Counted from the first letter of the stretch, positions 36,370-48,815 are shown. The stretch: DNA of 64,000 bases from Asterella californica (GCA_036924285.1 JAYKYS010000015.1:310001-374000), one strand, 5' to 3'. Numbers and translations: made by a program. The notes: generated from the sequence alone by a model not told the origin.

Positions 36370-36665
36370 GGTTTAATTTATTAGCTAACCCTTTCGCTGA
36401 GAAGGGTTAGGTAATAAACTGAATCGGTGTGTTTTTGTGAGTAGCCTTTCACACTTGTACATTCAGAAGCGAGTCTGTCTACATTTCCTTTACGAGTAAT
36501 GTCTGTATCGTCTCGAGACTTTAGGTGTATTTATCACTTAATGTTTATACATACATTTATTTTTTCTTGAAAACTTGGTACTGAAATTCCACATAACACT
36601 TACGTTTTTTTTTTTTTACAAAAGCAGAGCAAAAGTTCTCCAAAATTGATCTTGCATGCATATTA
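36370..36665 (+). repeat. Dispersed stem-loop repeat, copy g
   Basis: The perfect stem CTAACCCTT...AAGGGTTAG is followed by CACTTGTACATTCAGAAGCG, an AT-rich stretch, and the end block ACAAAAGCAGAGC/AAAAGTTCTCC, ending before GCATGCATATTA. This is the best-defined copy of the stem. Confidence 0.6.
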
Positions 36666-38364
36666 TGTTGTCAATTCAACGTCTAGAGTATCCACCTCAT
36701 GATCTTCTTGGTTTACCTAGAAATATCAATAGTTATCTAACTTATAACCTGTCGGTTATCTTTATATTCTACCAGTAAAATAAGTTCGGTTGGTTTTACG
36801 AAGGACACATAATCTAATCTACACGAATAGTGCAATCTGGTCGTAAATATGGATCTAGTTGTCGGATAGCAATTCCAGTATGATAAAACCAACAGCGATA
36901 GTATGTTCGAGTGTAAAAACCTTCACTAGATATGATTAGTCGACAAAGTATGGAGTTTGGTGGTAGAAATGGCCAGCCAAGCAACTCTTGTAGTTTTAGA
37001 GGACATGAGTCGTATCGCGTCTACGGCAAAGAGAGAGATATATATATCTATATATATACAGAAAAATGTAGAGAGTTGGAAAAAGAGTAAGAGAGATAAG
37101 GAACTCAAGATAAAAAAATATTTCTATTTCTTGCTAAAACAAACTAGATGATTTCTCATGAACTCTCAGTTTGCTAATCATGTCGTCTATAATGCATTTG
37201 AGCATAAGATAAATATCATCACGTACTATAATAGACTTATGTGACATAAGAATCGTAAGATGGATGTTTATGCTCTTTATTATTGACAAAAAATTTCGTA
37301 AGCACTTAGAAGTTTTGATTTGTCTTACTTTGTAATAGTAATAGATAAGAATATATACTTAATGTCTATTTTTCAATAATCATTAATATTAAAAGATGAA
37401 TCAACGACTGAACTATTAAATTATGAATTTAATATTTTAGTTCTTTTATTAATAAATGATTAGTTTCAATGAATTAACGAATTAATAAATATTAAATAAG
37501 TAAAAAGGTTTATTACTTTATCCATCACAAGGAAAATAACACACCCTTTATAATCTCATGGATGAGAATTGTGATTCTTGAGCCGATTTAACCATAAATA
37601 TTTAATATAAAAAGTAAATGACATCTTTTTTCGTATACTCATTATCAAATACTTGGATTTAAGATCGGTGAAAGGTCAACCATATAATGTTTACATGTTT
37701 CTGTCAACATTTTACATGATGTATGACATTGCGAAGAAGTCAAAAAGATTAAATAAAATATTCTAACTATATATATCAATATACAGCTGTTGAAATAATA
37801 TATTAATTAGACCTCATATAGTTTGCATGCAGTAAGAGGCAATACGAACATTCAAACTTAACATCTATGACTTTCTCATCATTAACGTAATATTTGTTAC
37901 AATGAGTAGACGTAAAACTTATGTCTTTGGATGTTACTACCATAAATGTATTGTATGTAAACTGACAGTGAATAATAATGATATCAGTCACGTGGTAATG
38001 AGAGTCTTCCTTCTGAAAAATGACATGCTTTCTAGTTGCGGTTAGTGTTTGATTCATGTCAACGCAAACTAGTATGTTAGAAATATTATCGAACCTCTTT
38101 TGACTCTTTTATCTTTTGACTCTATATTAAGAAATAAAAACAAATATTTTATTTCTTAGTATAGAGTCAATATAATCACATGAAAACACCGAGTGATAAT
38201 ACTAGAAAAGAAGAGGCAATGAATCTTACAATCCTCATTACTAATCTTCAGTATGTAGTTTTGGATCAAACAAATATGTCAGATATAACACTCTGTTTTT
38301 GTGTCGTGGACCAGCTCCTACAAGAAAATCAATTTCGACAGTTATCGCTCCAAAGACACTCATT

Positions 38365-38638
38365 GATAAAACAAGCTAGGCCCCATCTTATGGACTTTTG
38401 GCACGACTTTGGATCTTCATTTTCATTCCATCGATGGGTAGAGCTCCTTGTCAGCTTCTCATGAAGTAAACGAAGTGCAGGGCACTTCGTTTACTTCATT
38501 TGGACGCCTAGTGGAGAAGTTACGGGACTCGAAAGATGGATAAAACAAGCTAGGCCTCAGCTTACGGACTTTTGGCACAACTTCTGATCTTCACTTTTAC
38601 CGCATCAATGGGTAGAGCACATTGTCAGCTTTTCATGA
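38365..38638 (+). repeat. Tandem duplication, period 174 bp
   Basis: Units starting GATAAAACAAGCTAGG at 38365 and 38539 share about 100 nt (GGACTTTTGGCAC, GATCTTCA, ATGGGTAGAGC, TTGTCAGCTT). Between them lies the perfect hairpin 38461-38499. Confidence 0.75.
38461..38499. repeat. Hairpin with 18-bp perfect arms and 3-nt loop
   Basis: ATGAAGTAAACGAAGTGC (38461-38478), loop AGG, then the exact complement (38482-38499). The second unit of the surrounding duplication has only the single arm (TTTGTCTACTTCATTTGGACG), so the hairpin arose in one copy. Confidence 0.85.
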
Positions 38639-38929
38639 GCACTTTGTCTACTTCATTTGGACGTCTGTGGAAACGTTACGAGACACGGAAGAAGAGAAAA
38701 TCAAGCAAGACCCTATTTACTTTTGCTGACTGGGTATTTGTAGCTCCAAGCGCTATACTAAAGATACAAGGGGCTTGCTTCCTCATAATCTGTGAATTCT
38801 GTACCATAGATTATGAAGCTAACTTGCACCTACGACCTGTCAACGGACGATTCGAGAGATTGGAGGTCCAATGCAAACGCGCAAGGCGTCGTTAGGTTCA
38901 GATCTATGCAGGCTACGTACTGATTAAGA

Positions 38930-40210
38930 TGGTTCGTGAAGAGCCGGATTGGGGAGTGTGTACTGAGAGAAATTGAGATGCATGAAGAAGATTTGGAGAG
39001 CTTCAGTAACCTGTGAAGGAGAGTTGGACCGTTCGAGCCGTTCGAGCCGTTTTGGAGTCCAAACTTGCTGTCCTTGGATCCATCGAGATCAGAACATCGA
39101 GTTCTACAGGAATTTGAAGACGATATAAAGTTTCATCAGGCGGTTTGGGAGTTCTGAGTGAAATTGACCCACAGGGAAGCGCTTGCATCAAGTTTTTCAT
39201 CGTCTGTGATCTGAAATTGGGTTGTTCTTCGCGATCGGTGAGTCAAGTTCTTCGTTCTTGGTGCCTACGTGATTAAGGAGTCTTCATCTATGCATAAGAG
39301 AAGACCGTACGTGGATTGGATTGTTGGTTTGGGTATGATGAACAAGTTTGAGCAGCATGTAGTCGATTTACTTCAGTTTTTTGCAACTTACGACTAAATT
39401 TCTTGAGTGGTTTTGCAAAAGGAACTCCAAACGGCTTGTTTGGAGTCTCGTTGGGTTCAAGGTAGCTAGATCTACCTACCAAAGAAGACGAATATCAAAT
39501 CAGGCGATCCGTTTGAGCGGCGTGTGCAATTTTGAGCCGTAGGGAGGAGTTTTTGAAGGTCCGGTTCGAATACCGACGATATCTTGGTTGTCGTGAGTCG
39601 GATCTGGATGTTTCTTGAGCCAATGGAGTCAGGGAAGAAGACCTTATCGACATCTGAAGACCGTTTGACGAAAGGAGAAAGTTCTCATATAAGTCTTTCT
39701 CGATTCTTTTGTTATGGCTTTCGTCTTTTTTATTTCGTTGGAGTTCTAGTTGGTTATGCACAGCTTGTGGTAGCTAGCTTTAGCTAAGAGTTTGTACATT
39801 AACGTTGTTTGGACTTGGGTTTGAATTGTGTGGTATAGGTGCAGCTCTGTTTATTAGCAAAAGGATGTTTCTCTTGCTTTGAGTTACGCTTCGATAGTTT
39901 TGGGTCTAGGTTGAAATTCAGAAACTCGTTGTTGAGAGTTTTGAAGCAGATTACAGACCGCTCTGGTCTGTTTCTCAGTTTTGTGCTGTTAGGGAGAAAA
40001 AACCGGCAGTGTATATACGTTGAGAGTTGGTATATATTGCGACGTTCGTTTTCGTGCTTGTTTGTCTATCTTGTCTCTGTTCAGCACAATACATCTCCAC
40101 AGCGATGAACCTCGCGTTTTCATGGACATCCTTTACGCAAAATCCGACACGACACCATGTTGAAATTAATTTAACTTGTTGGAGTCTTTTCAATCAAACG
40201 GCAAGGTAAA
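38930..40210 (+). other. GC-richer block without recognised gene
   Basis: Composition differs from both flanks. The text resembles untranslated leader DNA rather than coding DNA: many TTTTGGAGTCC/GAGCCG-like words, a duplicated CGTTCGAGC at about 39030, and a GGTTCGAATACC string at about 39563 that looks like a tRNA B-box but has no tRNA around it. It may be the leader of another retroelement. I cannot assign it. Confidence 0.35.
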
Positions 40211-41026
40211 GATGAAAATAATAAAATCTCATTATACATGTAAGATCACATAACAAGCACGAGCATAACTCGCATTGTAACATTATGTCTAAAAAAGCTA
40301 TACAAATTTATCAAAAATAAACACACTGAAGAAAAGATTTCACAATGAACAGTTTTATGATTAGTATAGCCCTCCATATATCTCTTGTGACATCAGAATT
40401 CACACTACACGATAAGTCTCTCCACATATGAAGTCTCTATATTTAAGACAAGTTCATTCATTCATTACGAACGACGCTACTTTACAATCCCTAAGAGGAT
40501 TTTGAATATGAGTAATCTCTAAATAATTCTTTAAAGTATAATGTTATTTCATATCACTTCTATAATTTTTATACGAGAATGTAAAATAAGAGTAAGATAT
40601 TAGTTCAACAATCCAGACTTAAAAATAAACAGATTGATGAGATGATACACATGCAAATCACATGTTTAATGTCATATCATCAATCCACTTGTGGATTATT
40701 GAGATTGATGACTATAGATCCATCATCTGCAGTTGAAAGTTAACATCTCTTATCTTTGATCACTAGACTAGATGGAGCAACCATTCTTCATAGACGGTAA
40801 TCACATTTTATCACATTGAACACAAAAATTAACAATCTAAGATGATGCAACTCCATCGCATACTGATGTAGCTCTCACACTTTATACTTATGATACAACT
40901 CAAATATTAAAGTGGAACTGACTTCTTTTTTGTCAATTGTCACTTGTAAGAATGAAATATCTAATAGATATTGATGATTTTTAACTCAAAAAGAAATCAA
41001 CAAAGTTTGATACTTTATACATCCAT

Positions 41027-42005
41027 AATCAACCTCTCTTTAAATGTGCAATCATATAGATTATTAAGGTTTCTATTTGCTCATCAAATTCTATAATGAT
41101 CACAAGCTGTCGTGTTGAAAGATGATAGCTGTAGTGGAAGATGAGAATTGAAGATTCTTTTACTTGTGCACGTGGTTGTAGATGAAGATGCATTGGAGCT
41201 TGTCAAGTTGAGCAAGAGCTAATATAGGGTCAAGTAGATAAGTTGTCCTCTAGCTTACATTCATTACTATTATGCGAAGTTCTAAAGGTACCAGATGGAA
41301 GTTCTTCTTGCTTAGAGTAGACTTGCGATTTCATTTTTGAGAAACAAAGTTATATACATGTGTTTATATCATCTATAGTCTAAGAAAATGATAAAAAATA
41401 CTTTGTCATTTTTGCTGATGACTTCATCGTGTATGTCTCCACGAGTACTATAGTTTAGGCTCCATACTAAAAATCAGATATATACAAAAACAACACATAA
41501 ATAATTAGTAAAAGAAAAAAAGATATTTTTTGTCGGCTTAAGTAGATATTTAGTTAATTTAGACATCTTAATCAACCTCTCTTTAAATGTGCCATCATAT
41601 CGATTATTAAGAATTCTGTTTGCTCATCAAATTCTATATGATCACAAGTTGTCGTGTTGAAAGATGATAACTGTAGTGGAAGATGAGAACTGAAGATCTT
41701 TTACTTGTGCACGTGGTTGTAAATGAAGATGCATTGGAGCTTGTCAAGTTGAGCAAGAGCTAATATATGACCAAGTAGATAAGTTGTCTTCTAGCTTACA
41801 TTTATTACTATTATGAGAAGTTCTAAAGATACCAGATGTAAGTTCTTCTTGCTTAGAGTAGACTTGTGATTTCATTTTTGAGAAACAAAATTATATACAT
41901 GTGTTTATATCATCTCTAGTCTAAGAAAATGACAAAAAACACATAAATCATTAATAAAAGAAAAAAGATATCTTTTGTTGGCTTAAGTAGATATTTAGTT
42001 ACATT
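41027..42005 (+). repeat. Tandem duplication, period about 543 bp
   Basis: Unit 1 starts AATCAACCTCTCTTTAAATG at 41027 and unit 2 starts the same way at 41570. They align through TGTTGAAAGATGATA, TTACTTGTGCACGTGGTTG, GCTTGTCAAGTTGAGCAAGA and GTTCTTCTTGCTTAGAGTAG, to TTGGCTTAAGTAGATATTTA. Unit 2 lacks about 100 nt of unit 1 near its end. The TGTTGAAAGAT start resembles the copia LTR start in this window, so the units may be LTR-derived. No coding relic separates them. Confidence 0.8.
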
Positions 42006-43916
42006 ATTGAACGAAAAAAGCTTTTTCAGTGAAAGACCCGTCCACCTAAGATGAAGAGGTATTTGGATCAAATCCTCTTGACTCTTGTTTCTTATATCTC
42101 AACATGTTAGGTTTTAGATGAGTGTCTATGTTGGATGTGTAACGACGTATTGCATATCTAGGGACGGAAGATCAATATCTTTTTTATTTAAGTTTCAACA
42201 TGTTACTTGGATTGTGAGATAGGAGATACTTGATTCAACTATGAGAGATTTTAAATCTTGTGGAGTGACATTGTGACTGTGGCTTAAGCTGAAAATTCAT
42301 GGTTTGTCTTATGTATGAGTAGCATCAAGATAACATCAAACATTGAGAAACTTTAAATAAGCTCAAGGTCTGCTTAGCTGGAAAGCTGCTTGATAAATAT
42401 GTTTTTGTATAAAGACATAAGGGTCTTAACGTCACTAAAAGGCTACTTTGTAGGTATAGTGCTTATTAGATAAATAGACGTACGAATCAGAGTTTAGAGA
42501 CATTTGCATATATCCTTTTATTTTGTCAAAACACATACGGTGAGCGGAGAACATTCGTTGAGACAAATCAAATATGGATACATAGTTTGTGGTCTAGAAG
42601 ACCTAATTGCTCAAAACTGAGTTTTGATTGACATTGATGGGTTATAAATGACTGCATGAGTTATAACTCATGACGGTTTTCATTCTATAGATTGCGTAGC
42701 TGTTCGGGCTCGTGCTGGTGAGTATTACTACTCAATAGATTGGTAGTTAAGGTGTCTGAATTGATTTCTTGCGGGTGTACTAGAAGTACACATCGAAGCA
42801 CATTATGCGATACGCATATTACACATTGCACATTTGGATGCAACAGCGTGTATGACGACACCATGACAAAATATGTGAAAAGTTTGTTTTCTTCAGTGAG
42901 ACTTCAAACACTTCTACCTAAAGGGTGGAGCCTCGGATTCATTGTAAAGAAAAAGAATAATGATTTCAATATAAACATTTATAAATTTCTTGCATGTATA
43001 ATGATATATGACAAGAAAAAGACCTTAGTCAACCACCTGAGATGAAAGCATAACAAACTCGTCCAGAATGATATCATTTTAATGGTTTGATGAGATATTA
43101 AAAAAAATGTTTCTCACAAAACCAATTGTTTTAAGAGATGAGTTGACCATAAAAGTCATTGGTTTTGTTTGTTTTTATACGGTTATTTTTTTGTCACCTT
43201 TGCGTTCAGTCATTTTCGAGAGATCTATCCTCTCCTAAAGAAGACCCTCATTATGACAAAAGTCTGATTTCTTATCAAGATTATATAAAATGATAGATTT
43301 TTACACATAATTTTAATCTCAAATTAAACATAAATTATAAATCTTACATAAATCATTTACTTCATTTGAAACCTCATGCGCAAATAAAGCAAAAGGTAGT
43401 CTCTCCACTCATCAAATTTAGATAAATTTGATCTTATGGACTAAAAATCATCTCTTTCAAAATTTGTTACTCTAGACTGTAAGTTTTGAACACTCTCCGT
43501 CCTCAATCAATTATAACTCTTTATCAACACCACATCCAGTGATGAAATTTGACTTGACACTTTGGACGATTGATACACTGCAAGCTCATGAAGTTTGAAT
43601 TTGATCCAATGATCACTCATTCAATCTCACTAATTCTTCATATACGTGGTCCGTCTCTCGCTGCAAAACATCATAGATCATTGTAATTGATTAGGCTCTC
43701 CTAGAGTGGTCACACATGCATCAAAGCATTTCACCCTCTTGGCATAAGTCACTCTAGTAGACTGCAAATAATGACTGTTCTAGCACTATGTACATGCTCT
43801 TGCTACGCCTTCACTTATGAAACAAGATGTCTAATACGCTCATTTAATCGAACATTTTTCTCCGTATGTAGCTGTTTGATTTACAAGAGACTTCCACTGA
43901 GCCAAGAGCTGAACCT

Positions 43917-44200
43917 TGTTGAAAGATAATATATAAATTGACGTTCATTCTATGTGTGACTGTTCAGTTCTTTGTGTGTAGTCAATACAAGTCTTTATGA
44001 CCGTTCAGTTCCTACCTCAAATTCCTACCTCCCTCTTGTGTATCTGCGTTGTGACTCTCACTTGTTCCTCCGTTCTTTCACTGAAGTACCTCTAATGACC
44101 TCGATCTCTGGAGATGATGACATTCATTTGATTGATCCTATTTTCGCAGCTTCAGCTGTGTGTGAGCTCATGCCAGAACCTAACTCTTGCTTTATCAACA
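43917..44200 (+). repeat. 5' LTR of the copia element
   Basis: 284 nt, TGTTGAAAGATAA...TTTATCAACA. It aligns over its whole length with 46406-46684, with many substitutions. Confidence 0.85.
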
Positions 44201-44212
44201 TGGTATCAGAGC
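44201..44212 (+). promoter_or_regulatory. Primer binding site (initiator tRNA-Met)
   Basis: TGGTATCAGAGC directly after the 5' LTR is the classic plant copia primer binding site, complementary to the 3' end of initiator tRNA-Met. Confidence 0.92.
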
Positions 44213-44725
44213 TAGGTAGAGAGATGCAAGAGAGAGCTTTGCAAGGGGGCTTGACATGAGGAACGTAAAGTTCCATCTAAGGAAAAGAGAGTATGAGTGA
44301 GGATGCGGATGTATTCTTGATTGTGTGAGAAAAAACGAATGTGGACTGAGTGATCAAAATTTTTGATTTTGAGTCTATTTTAAGGAGTTTGAAACTCGAT
44401 TTTAAACTCGGCTTATGTACTTGTGCCTAGAGAGTTGAGAGGAAGTTAGACGAATGTTCTAAAGTTTACATTTTCATAAGCTACTATAACAAACGAATGG
44501 ATACAGATTACTTGACAATAAAGAGAAGACTGTCATTAGTAGGGATGTTTTAAATCATACTGCTCATCTTGAGGTAGAGAATGAGACTACCACTACCTCC
44601 AATGATACTAGTCTAGCTTTCAGATTTTCTCTTTCTGAAATGTTACAAGATAATCAGTCTGATGGGAATGTACCAGAAGCTGTTAGAGGTGGTGTAGATG
44701 TTGATGTTGATGAAACAGAAATATC

Positions 44726-46390
44726 TTGCACTCACTTGAGTTGGTAGTAGATCTAAGAGATCGTGTCACACCAGTTACAGTTTCAACTTCAGTACCTAAA
44801 CAAGTGCTTCAATCACTTCCGTATCAAGTAAGAAGATCTACTCGAATCAAGAGGCTACCTGCTCGACTTGCCGAGATGTGGTTAGTAGAGACGATTGATA
44901 ACGAAGAACCACTAAAGTTCAAAGATGCTATGAAGTTTGAGAAGTGGACAAAGGCAATGAAGGAAGAGTTTAATGCATTGCAGAAAAAATGATATTTGGT
45001 TCTTGACAACTCTTCCTGAAGAGAAGAAGTTGATTAGAACGAAATGAGTGTTTAAAACGAAGTACCATGCTGATGATAAAGTTCAGAGATATAAGGCTCG
45101 ACTTGTAGCCAATGGCTATCTACAGCAGCAAGGGGAGGACCATGATAAGCCGTTTACTCTTGTAGCGAAGATGAGTCATGTTAAGCTGCTAATAACATAT
45201 TCTATGCTTCAGAACTAGAAAGTATGACAACTAGATGTGAAGAATGCTTTTCTGAATGATAAAATACAAGAGGAAGTATACATTCAACATCCACAAGGTT
45301 TTCTGGTTGCTGGAAAAGAACAGTTAGTATACAAACTTCGTAAAGCCTTGTATGGCCTTAAGCAGGCTCCTAGAGCTTGGTATACTAGGATAGACAGTTT
45401 CTTAAGGAAGAAGAGTTTCTCTTCTACAAGGAGAGATCCTAATTTATATATCCTAGTTACAGATGATGTAATCTTTTCAAGCAGCGATGAAAAGGCTATC
45501 TCTTTAGTGAAGTTACGTTTATCTACAGAGTTAGAGATGATTGATCTAGGTAGACTTACCTACTGTCTTGGAGTTCATTTAATCAAAGATGGAAAAGATA
45601 TGTACCTTGTAGAAGATAAGTACATCAATGATACATGGAAGGAGTATCAGATGCAGGACTGCAAGCCAATGCATACTCCAATGATACTTTTGAAGGGTTG
45701 ATCTACTCAGCAGAGAATTTGACGAAGCGGTTGATAAAATTGAGTACATGAGACTAGTGAGAAAGCTGATCTATTTGGTTGTAACGACCAGACCATATCT
45801 AACTTAAGCTATAAGTAAGCTTGAGCAGGAGATGGAGGATCCAAGAGTTTCACATTTGAAGGCAGCAAAACGAGTACTCAGGTATCTGAAAGGTACTATG
45901 TTTCATGGATTGAAGTTTACTTCAATTAATCTTAAAGTTCTAACATGCTTTACGGATGCTGACTGGACAGATGATGTCTTAGATCAGAAATCAAGATCCG
46001 GTTTTGCATTCCTGCTTGCAGATGCAGCTGTTACTTGACAAAGTAAGAAACAGAAGGTTCTTCTTTGTCATCATAGAAGTCAAATATCGTGGACTGTGTA
46101 ATGTAGTTCAGGAAGTCGTGTGGATAAGATGGATGCTGAAAGATCTGGGTTCAAAGAGAACCAACTACCATTTTTACTGATAACATGAGTAGCATTGCTC
46201 TTGTCAGAAATCCAGTCCATCATGCAAGGACAAAGCACACCGAAGTGCAGGTCCATTTTATTCATGACAAAATACAAAGTGAAGAGGTATGTGCCACTTG
46301 GGTATATAATGATGATATATTCACTAAATCTTTGTCTAAACCTCAGTTTGACAAACTGAGAAATGGCCTTGGTATATGTGAACTGTCCGT
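44726..46390 (+). pseudogene. copia reverse transcriptase / RNase H relic
   Basis: RT pieces: EPLKFKDAMKFEKWTKAMKE (about 44,905-44,965), RYKARLVANGYLQQQG (about 45,090), LDVKNAFLNDKIQEEVYIQH with GFL (about 45,228-45,300), VYKLRKALYGLKQAPRAWY (about 45,330-45,390), then LGRLTYCLGVHL. The YVDD catalytic box is missing: the text passes from PNLYILV to TDDVIFSSS. RNase H pieces: HLKAAKRVLRYLKGT, TDADWTDD, SRSGFAFLL, then DIFTKSLSKPQFDKLRNGLG before the polypurine tract. Several stops and frame changes. Not functional. Confidence 0.88.
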
Positions 46391-46399
46391 GATATTACG

Positions 46400-46405
46400 A
46401 GGGGG
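46400..46405 (+). promoter_or_regulatory. Polypurine tract of the copia element
   Basis: AGGGGG directly before the TGTTGAAAG start of the 3' LTR. Confidence 0.75.
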
Positions 46406-46684
46406 TGTTGAAAGATAATATATAAGTTCATGTTCGTTCTATGTGTGAGGTTCAGTTCTTTGTGTGCAGTCCGTACTTGTCTTTATGACCGTTCAATTTC
46501 TACCTCAGTTATTATCTCCCTCTTGTGTACATGTGTTGCGACTCTCACTTGTTCCTATGTTCTTTCACTGAGGCACCCTCAATGACCTCGATCTTTGGAG
46601 ATGATGAAATTCATTTGATTGATCTCATTTTCTCAGCTTCAGCTGTGTGTGAGCTCCTGCAAGAACTTAACTCTTGCTTTATCA
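46406..46684 (+). repeat. 3' LTR of the copia element
   Basis: 279 nt, ending TTTATCA. The terminal three bases ACA present in the 5' copy are missing. The target duplication AACCT follows immediately. Confidence 0.85.
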
Positions 46685-47479
46685 AACCTCTCTTGCGCGG
46701 AGCTGTCTCTCCAACTCGTCGACGTGCTTGCGGAGACTCTCCTTCTCCGATCTCAAGATCTCTTGTGCCTCTTGAGCGACTACCAAGTTGACTTTCAACT
46801 GTGTCAACTGCTCTCGGTCTTGTGCTCTCGTATGCTGTAGCTCCTCAAGGTGCTATGCTGAATCATGATAGCGAATTCACAGACAACGTAACATAAGTAA
46901 CCCAGTTGCTATGACCTGCCCATAAGCAACAGCTACTTCATGTAACTTAGTCAGAACCTCCTCTACATCTAACATCAAGTGTTTTTTGAACTGAGTCCAT
47001 TCTCTTGAAGAGAGAGTTGGCTCAATTGGAGTAGCCTCCACGTGATCTGATTGAGCATCATCTGCAAGATCTTCATGCTGTCGTGAACTCTTCTAAGAGG
47101 ATTGATTCCTCTCCTTGAGTCTACTGTTTCTCTTGAAGGTCACATGTGATGACTCATCACTCTCCTCTCCTGGTGTCAAGATAGGACAAAGTGACATCTT
47201 CGTCGTAAAACCCTCTTGGTATATCTCCAAGCTCTAATCCGGTATCTCTCACTACGTCAGATAGTGAAAGATAGTGACAACAATTTCCCATGCTATTTCT
47301 CCTAGTGAGACGGTCCATGCTATTTCTCCTAGTTGCTGTCTCACGGTGCACAACCTCTATCTTTATCTCCCGGTTACCGAGCACGAAGCATCAGTTTACC
47401 TAGAGATTTTGGAGTTAGAGTGCTATTGTGAATTGAGATTTCATTTCCTCCCGTCTCGTGCTAGAATTGCAAGCTGACC

Positions 47480-48815
47480 TCAACGCTCCGTCATCGATCA
47501 TTACCTCACTTCGGTGGAAATCCGTGCTTTAGGGTGTTCCTATCATCTCCACACCTTATGCCTTAATCAAACTATATCGCGCATCTCGCTTCACTCGACC
47601 GAACCTCTTATATACGAGCGTAATATAATTTTCCTGGCAAGCAAGAAACTACAATAGATGGGAGGAAGTTAACCCTGGTCAGAGTAGGTAGTTTAGATCC
47701 GGGAAACTCTTGTGGCGTCGCCATCCGGTATTAGGTGACCCCTTCGATGACCTTTAGATCTAAAAGTATATACCAAGCTACAGTACTGGAGTCCCTGGAA
47801 CATCGAAGCGCGAAAGACTAAGAGGCCTTCTGCACCTATAGTTTCAAAACTGCATATCTTGCAGTTTCTTACATTTTCGTTATTGCGGGAGACTTCCCGA
47901 ACCAAAGACAATTTTTCACAGTTTCATTTTTACTCACCTTTTTCTCCGCATTGCTTCTGCAGTTTTGAGTAAACTCTGTAGGGCGTGTGCTGGGCATGTG
48001 TTGAGCATGTGTTGTACACGCTAAGATGCCACATGGAGTTTACTGAAAGATTTACAGTAAACCTACCAGCAGGTATAACTCTCACGCGTGTCTGGGTCAA
48101 AACTGTAAGCTTCAAACTCAAAAGCACCCGGCCACAACCCTTCTCTCAAAATGCAAGAATTTGTACATTTTGTACCAACCTTATTCGCCAAAGTGAAACT
48201 GCGCACAGTCTGAAACACCCATTTATTACCACCCCTAACATACACGCATGAACTATACTTGCGCAGTTTTGAAACTGTAGGTGCAGAAGTCCCCTAACTC
48301 TGTTCGTGTCCAAGTCCCTATTGCAAGAAAGCCTCCAACCAGGGAACCGATTACTGGCGGGCGGTCTGGGTCACCCTACTTCAGTTTGTCAGGGCGCGGA
48401 TTCGGTTGTTTTCTCGACAGCGGAGCACCTCAAGGAACGCTGGCACCCTTTCGATCTCTTCCGGCTGGCTGGCGCGCGCACGGCACGCACCAAGAGAATG
48501 GTGGTCAGGAGAGAGTGCAGAAGTGTACCACAAGGAAATAATGAAAGAGTGGTCGAGCGTTTGGTCGAGTAGGATCGGAGAAGACGTCGGATTATGGACA
48601 GAATCAGCAAGTGGAGATAAAAGTGACTCGAGAGGGATGTTCAGAGCTTCTGGAGTTCCGTCCCGAGACTGGATTACCTTCTATTTGAGTCCGTGTCGTT
48701 GTGACACGGTTTCTGGAATAGTGGGAGAGAGAACGTCGTGACGGTGCATTGATCGCTTGGACCCCCGCGGAAGTTGGATGATAGAGAGTAGTCAGTTCCA
48801 TAGAAGCTTGCGACC
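47480..48815. other. Intergenic DNA upstream of the CFAP77-like gene
   Basis: No gene recognised. GC content is higher from about 48.3 kb on, compatible with promoter and 5' UTR of the gene starting at 48816. Frames of 88-155 codons on both strands over 48.28-49.07 kb overlap the first exon of that gene and look non-coding. Confidence 0.4.

Larger units (their letters stand above)
28816..43680. other. AT-rich repeat-filled intergenic DNA
   Basis: I recognise no host gene in this 15 kb. It contains several copies of a dispersed stem-loop repeat, local tandem duplications, several near-perfect hairpins and two GC-richer blocks (about 35.05-35.70 and 38.93-40.20 kb). Open frames are short and show no domains. 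A frame at 31434-31739 (101 codons) has no recognisable similarity. Confidence 0.5.
43917..46684 (+). mobile_element. Internally deleted Ty1/copia element
   Basis: LTRs: 43917-44200 and 46406-46684, both starting TGTTGAAAGATAATATATAA and clearly divergent from each other. A 12-nt primer binding site for initiator tRNA-Met and a GAGGGGG polypurine tract are present. The target duplication is AACCT (43912-43916 and 46685-46689). Only about 2.2 kb of internal sequence remains, with RT and RNase H relics. Gag, protease and integrase are gone. Confidence 0.88.
43690..47384 (-). pseudogene. Coiled-coil protein relic split by a copia insertion
   Basis: On the minus strand 47384-46687 reads, with some breaks, LSDVVRDTGLELGDIPRGFY, TFKRNSRLKERNQSS and REWTQFKKHLMLDVEEVLTK. 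A clear coiled coil follows: HLEELQHTRAQDREQLTQLK, VAQEAQEILRSEKESLRKHV, DELERQLRA. The copia element begins at the end of this frame. Beyond it (from 43916 downwards) the same frame continues as VQLLAQWKSLVNQTATYGE, and after a shift NVRLNERIRHLV. Internal stops show it is no longer functional. It may be a host gene relic or a gag-like part of another element. No domain beyond the coiled coil is recognised. Confidence 0.55.

Noticed and set aside
39555..39580. tRNA gene suggested by GGTTCGAATACC
   Set aside because: Only a B-box-like string. No acceptor stem, D-arm or anticodon arm can be drawn.
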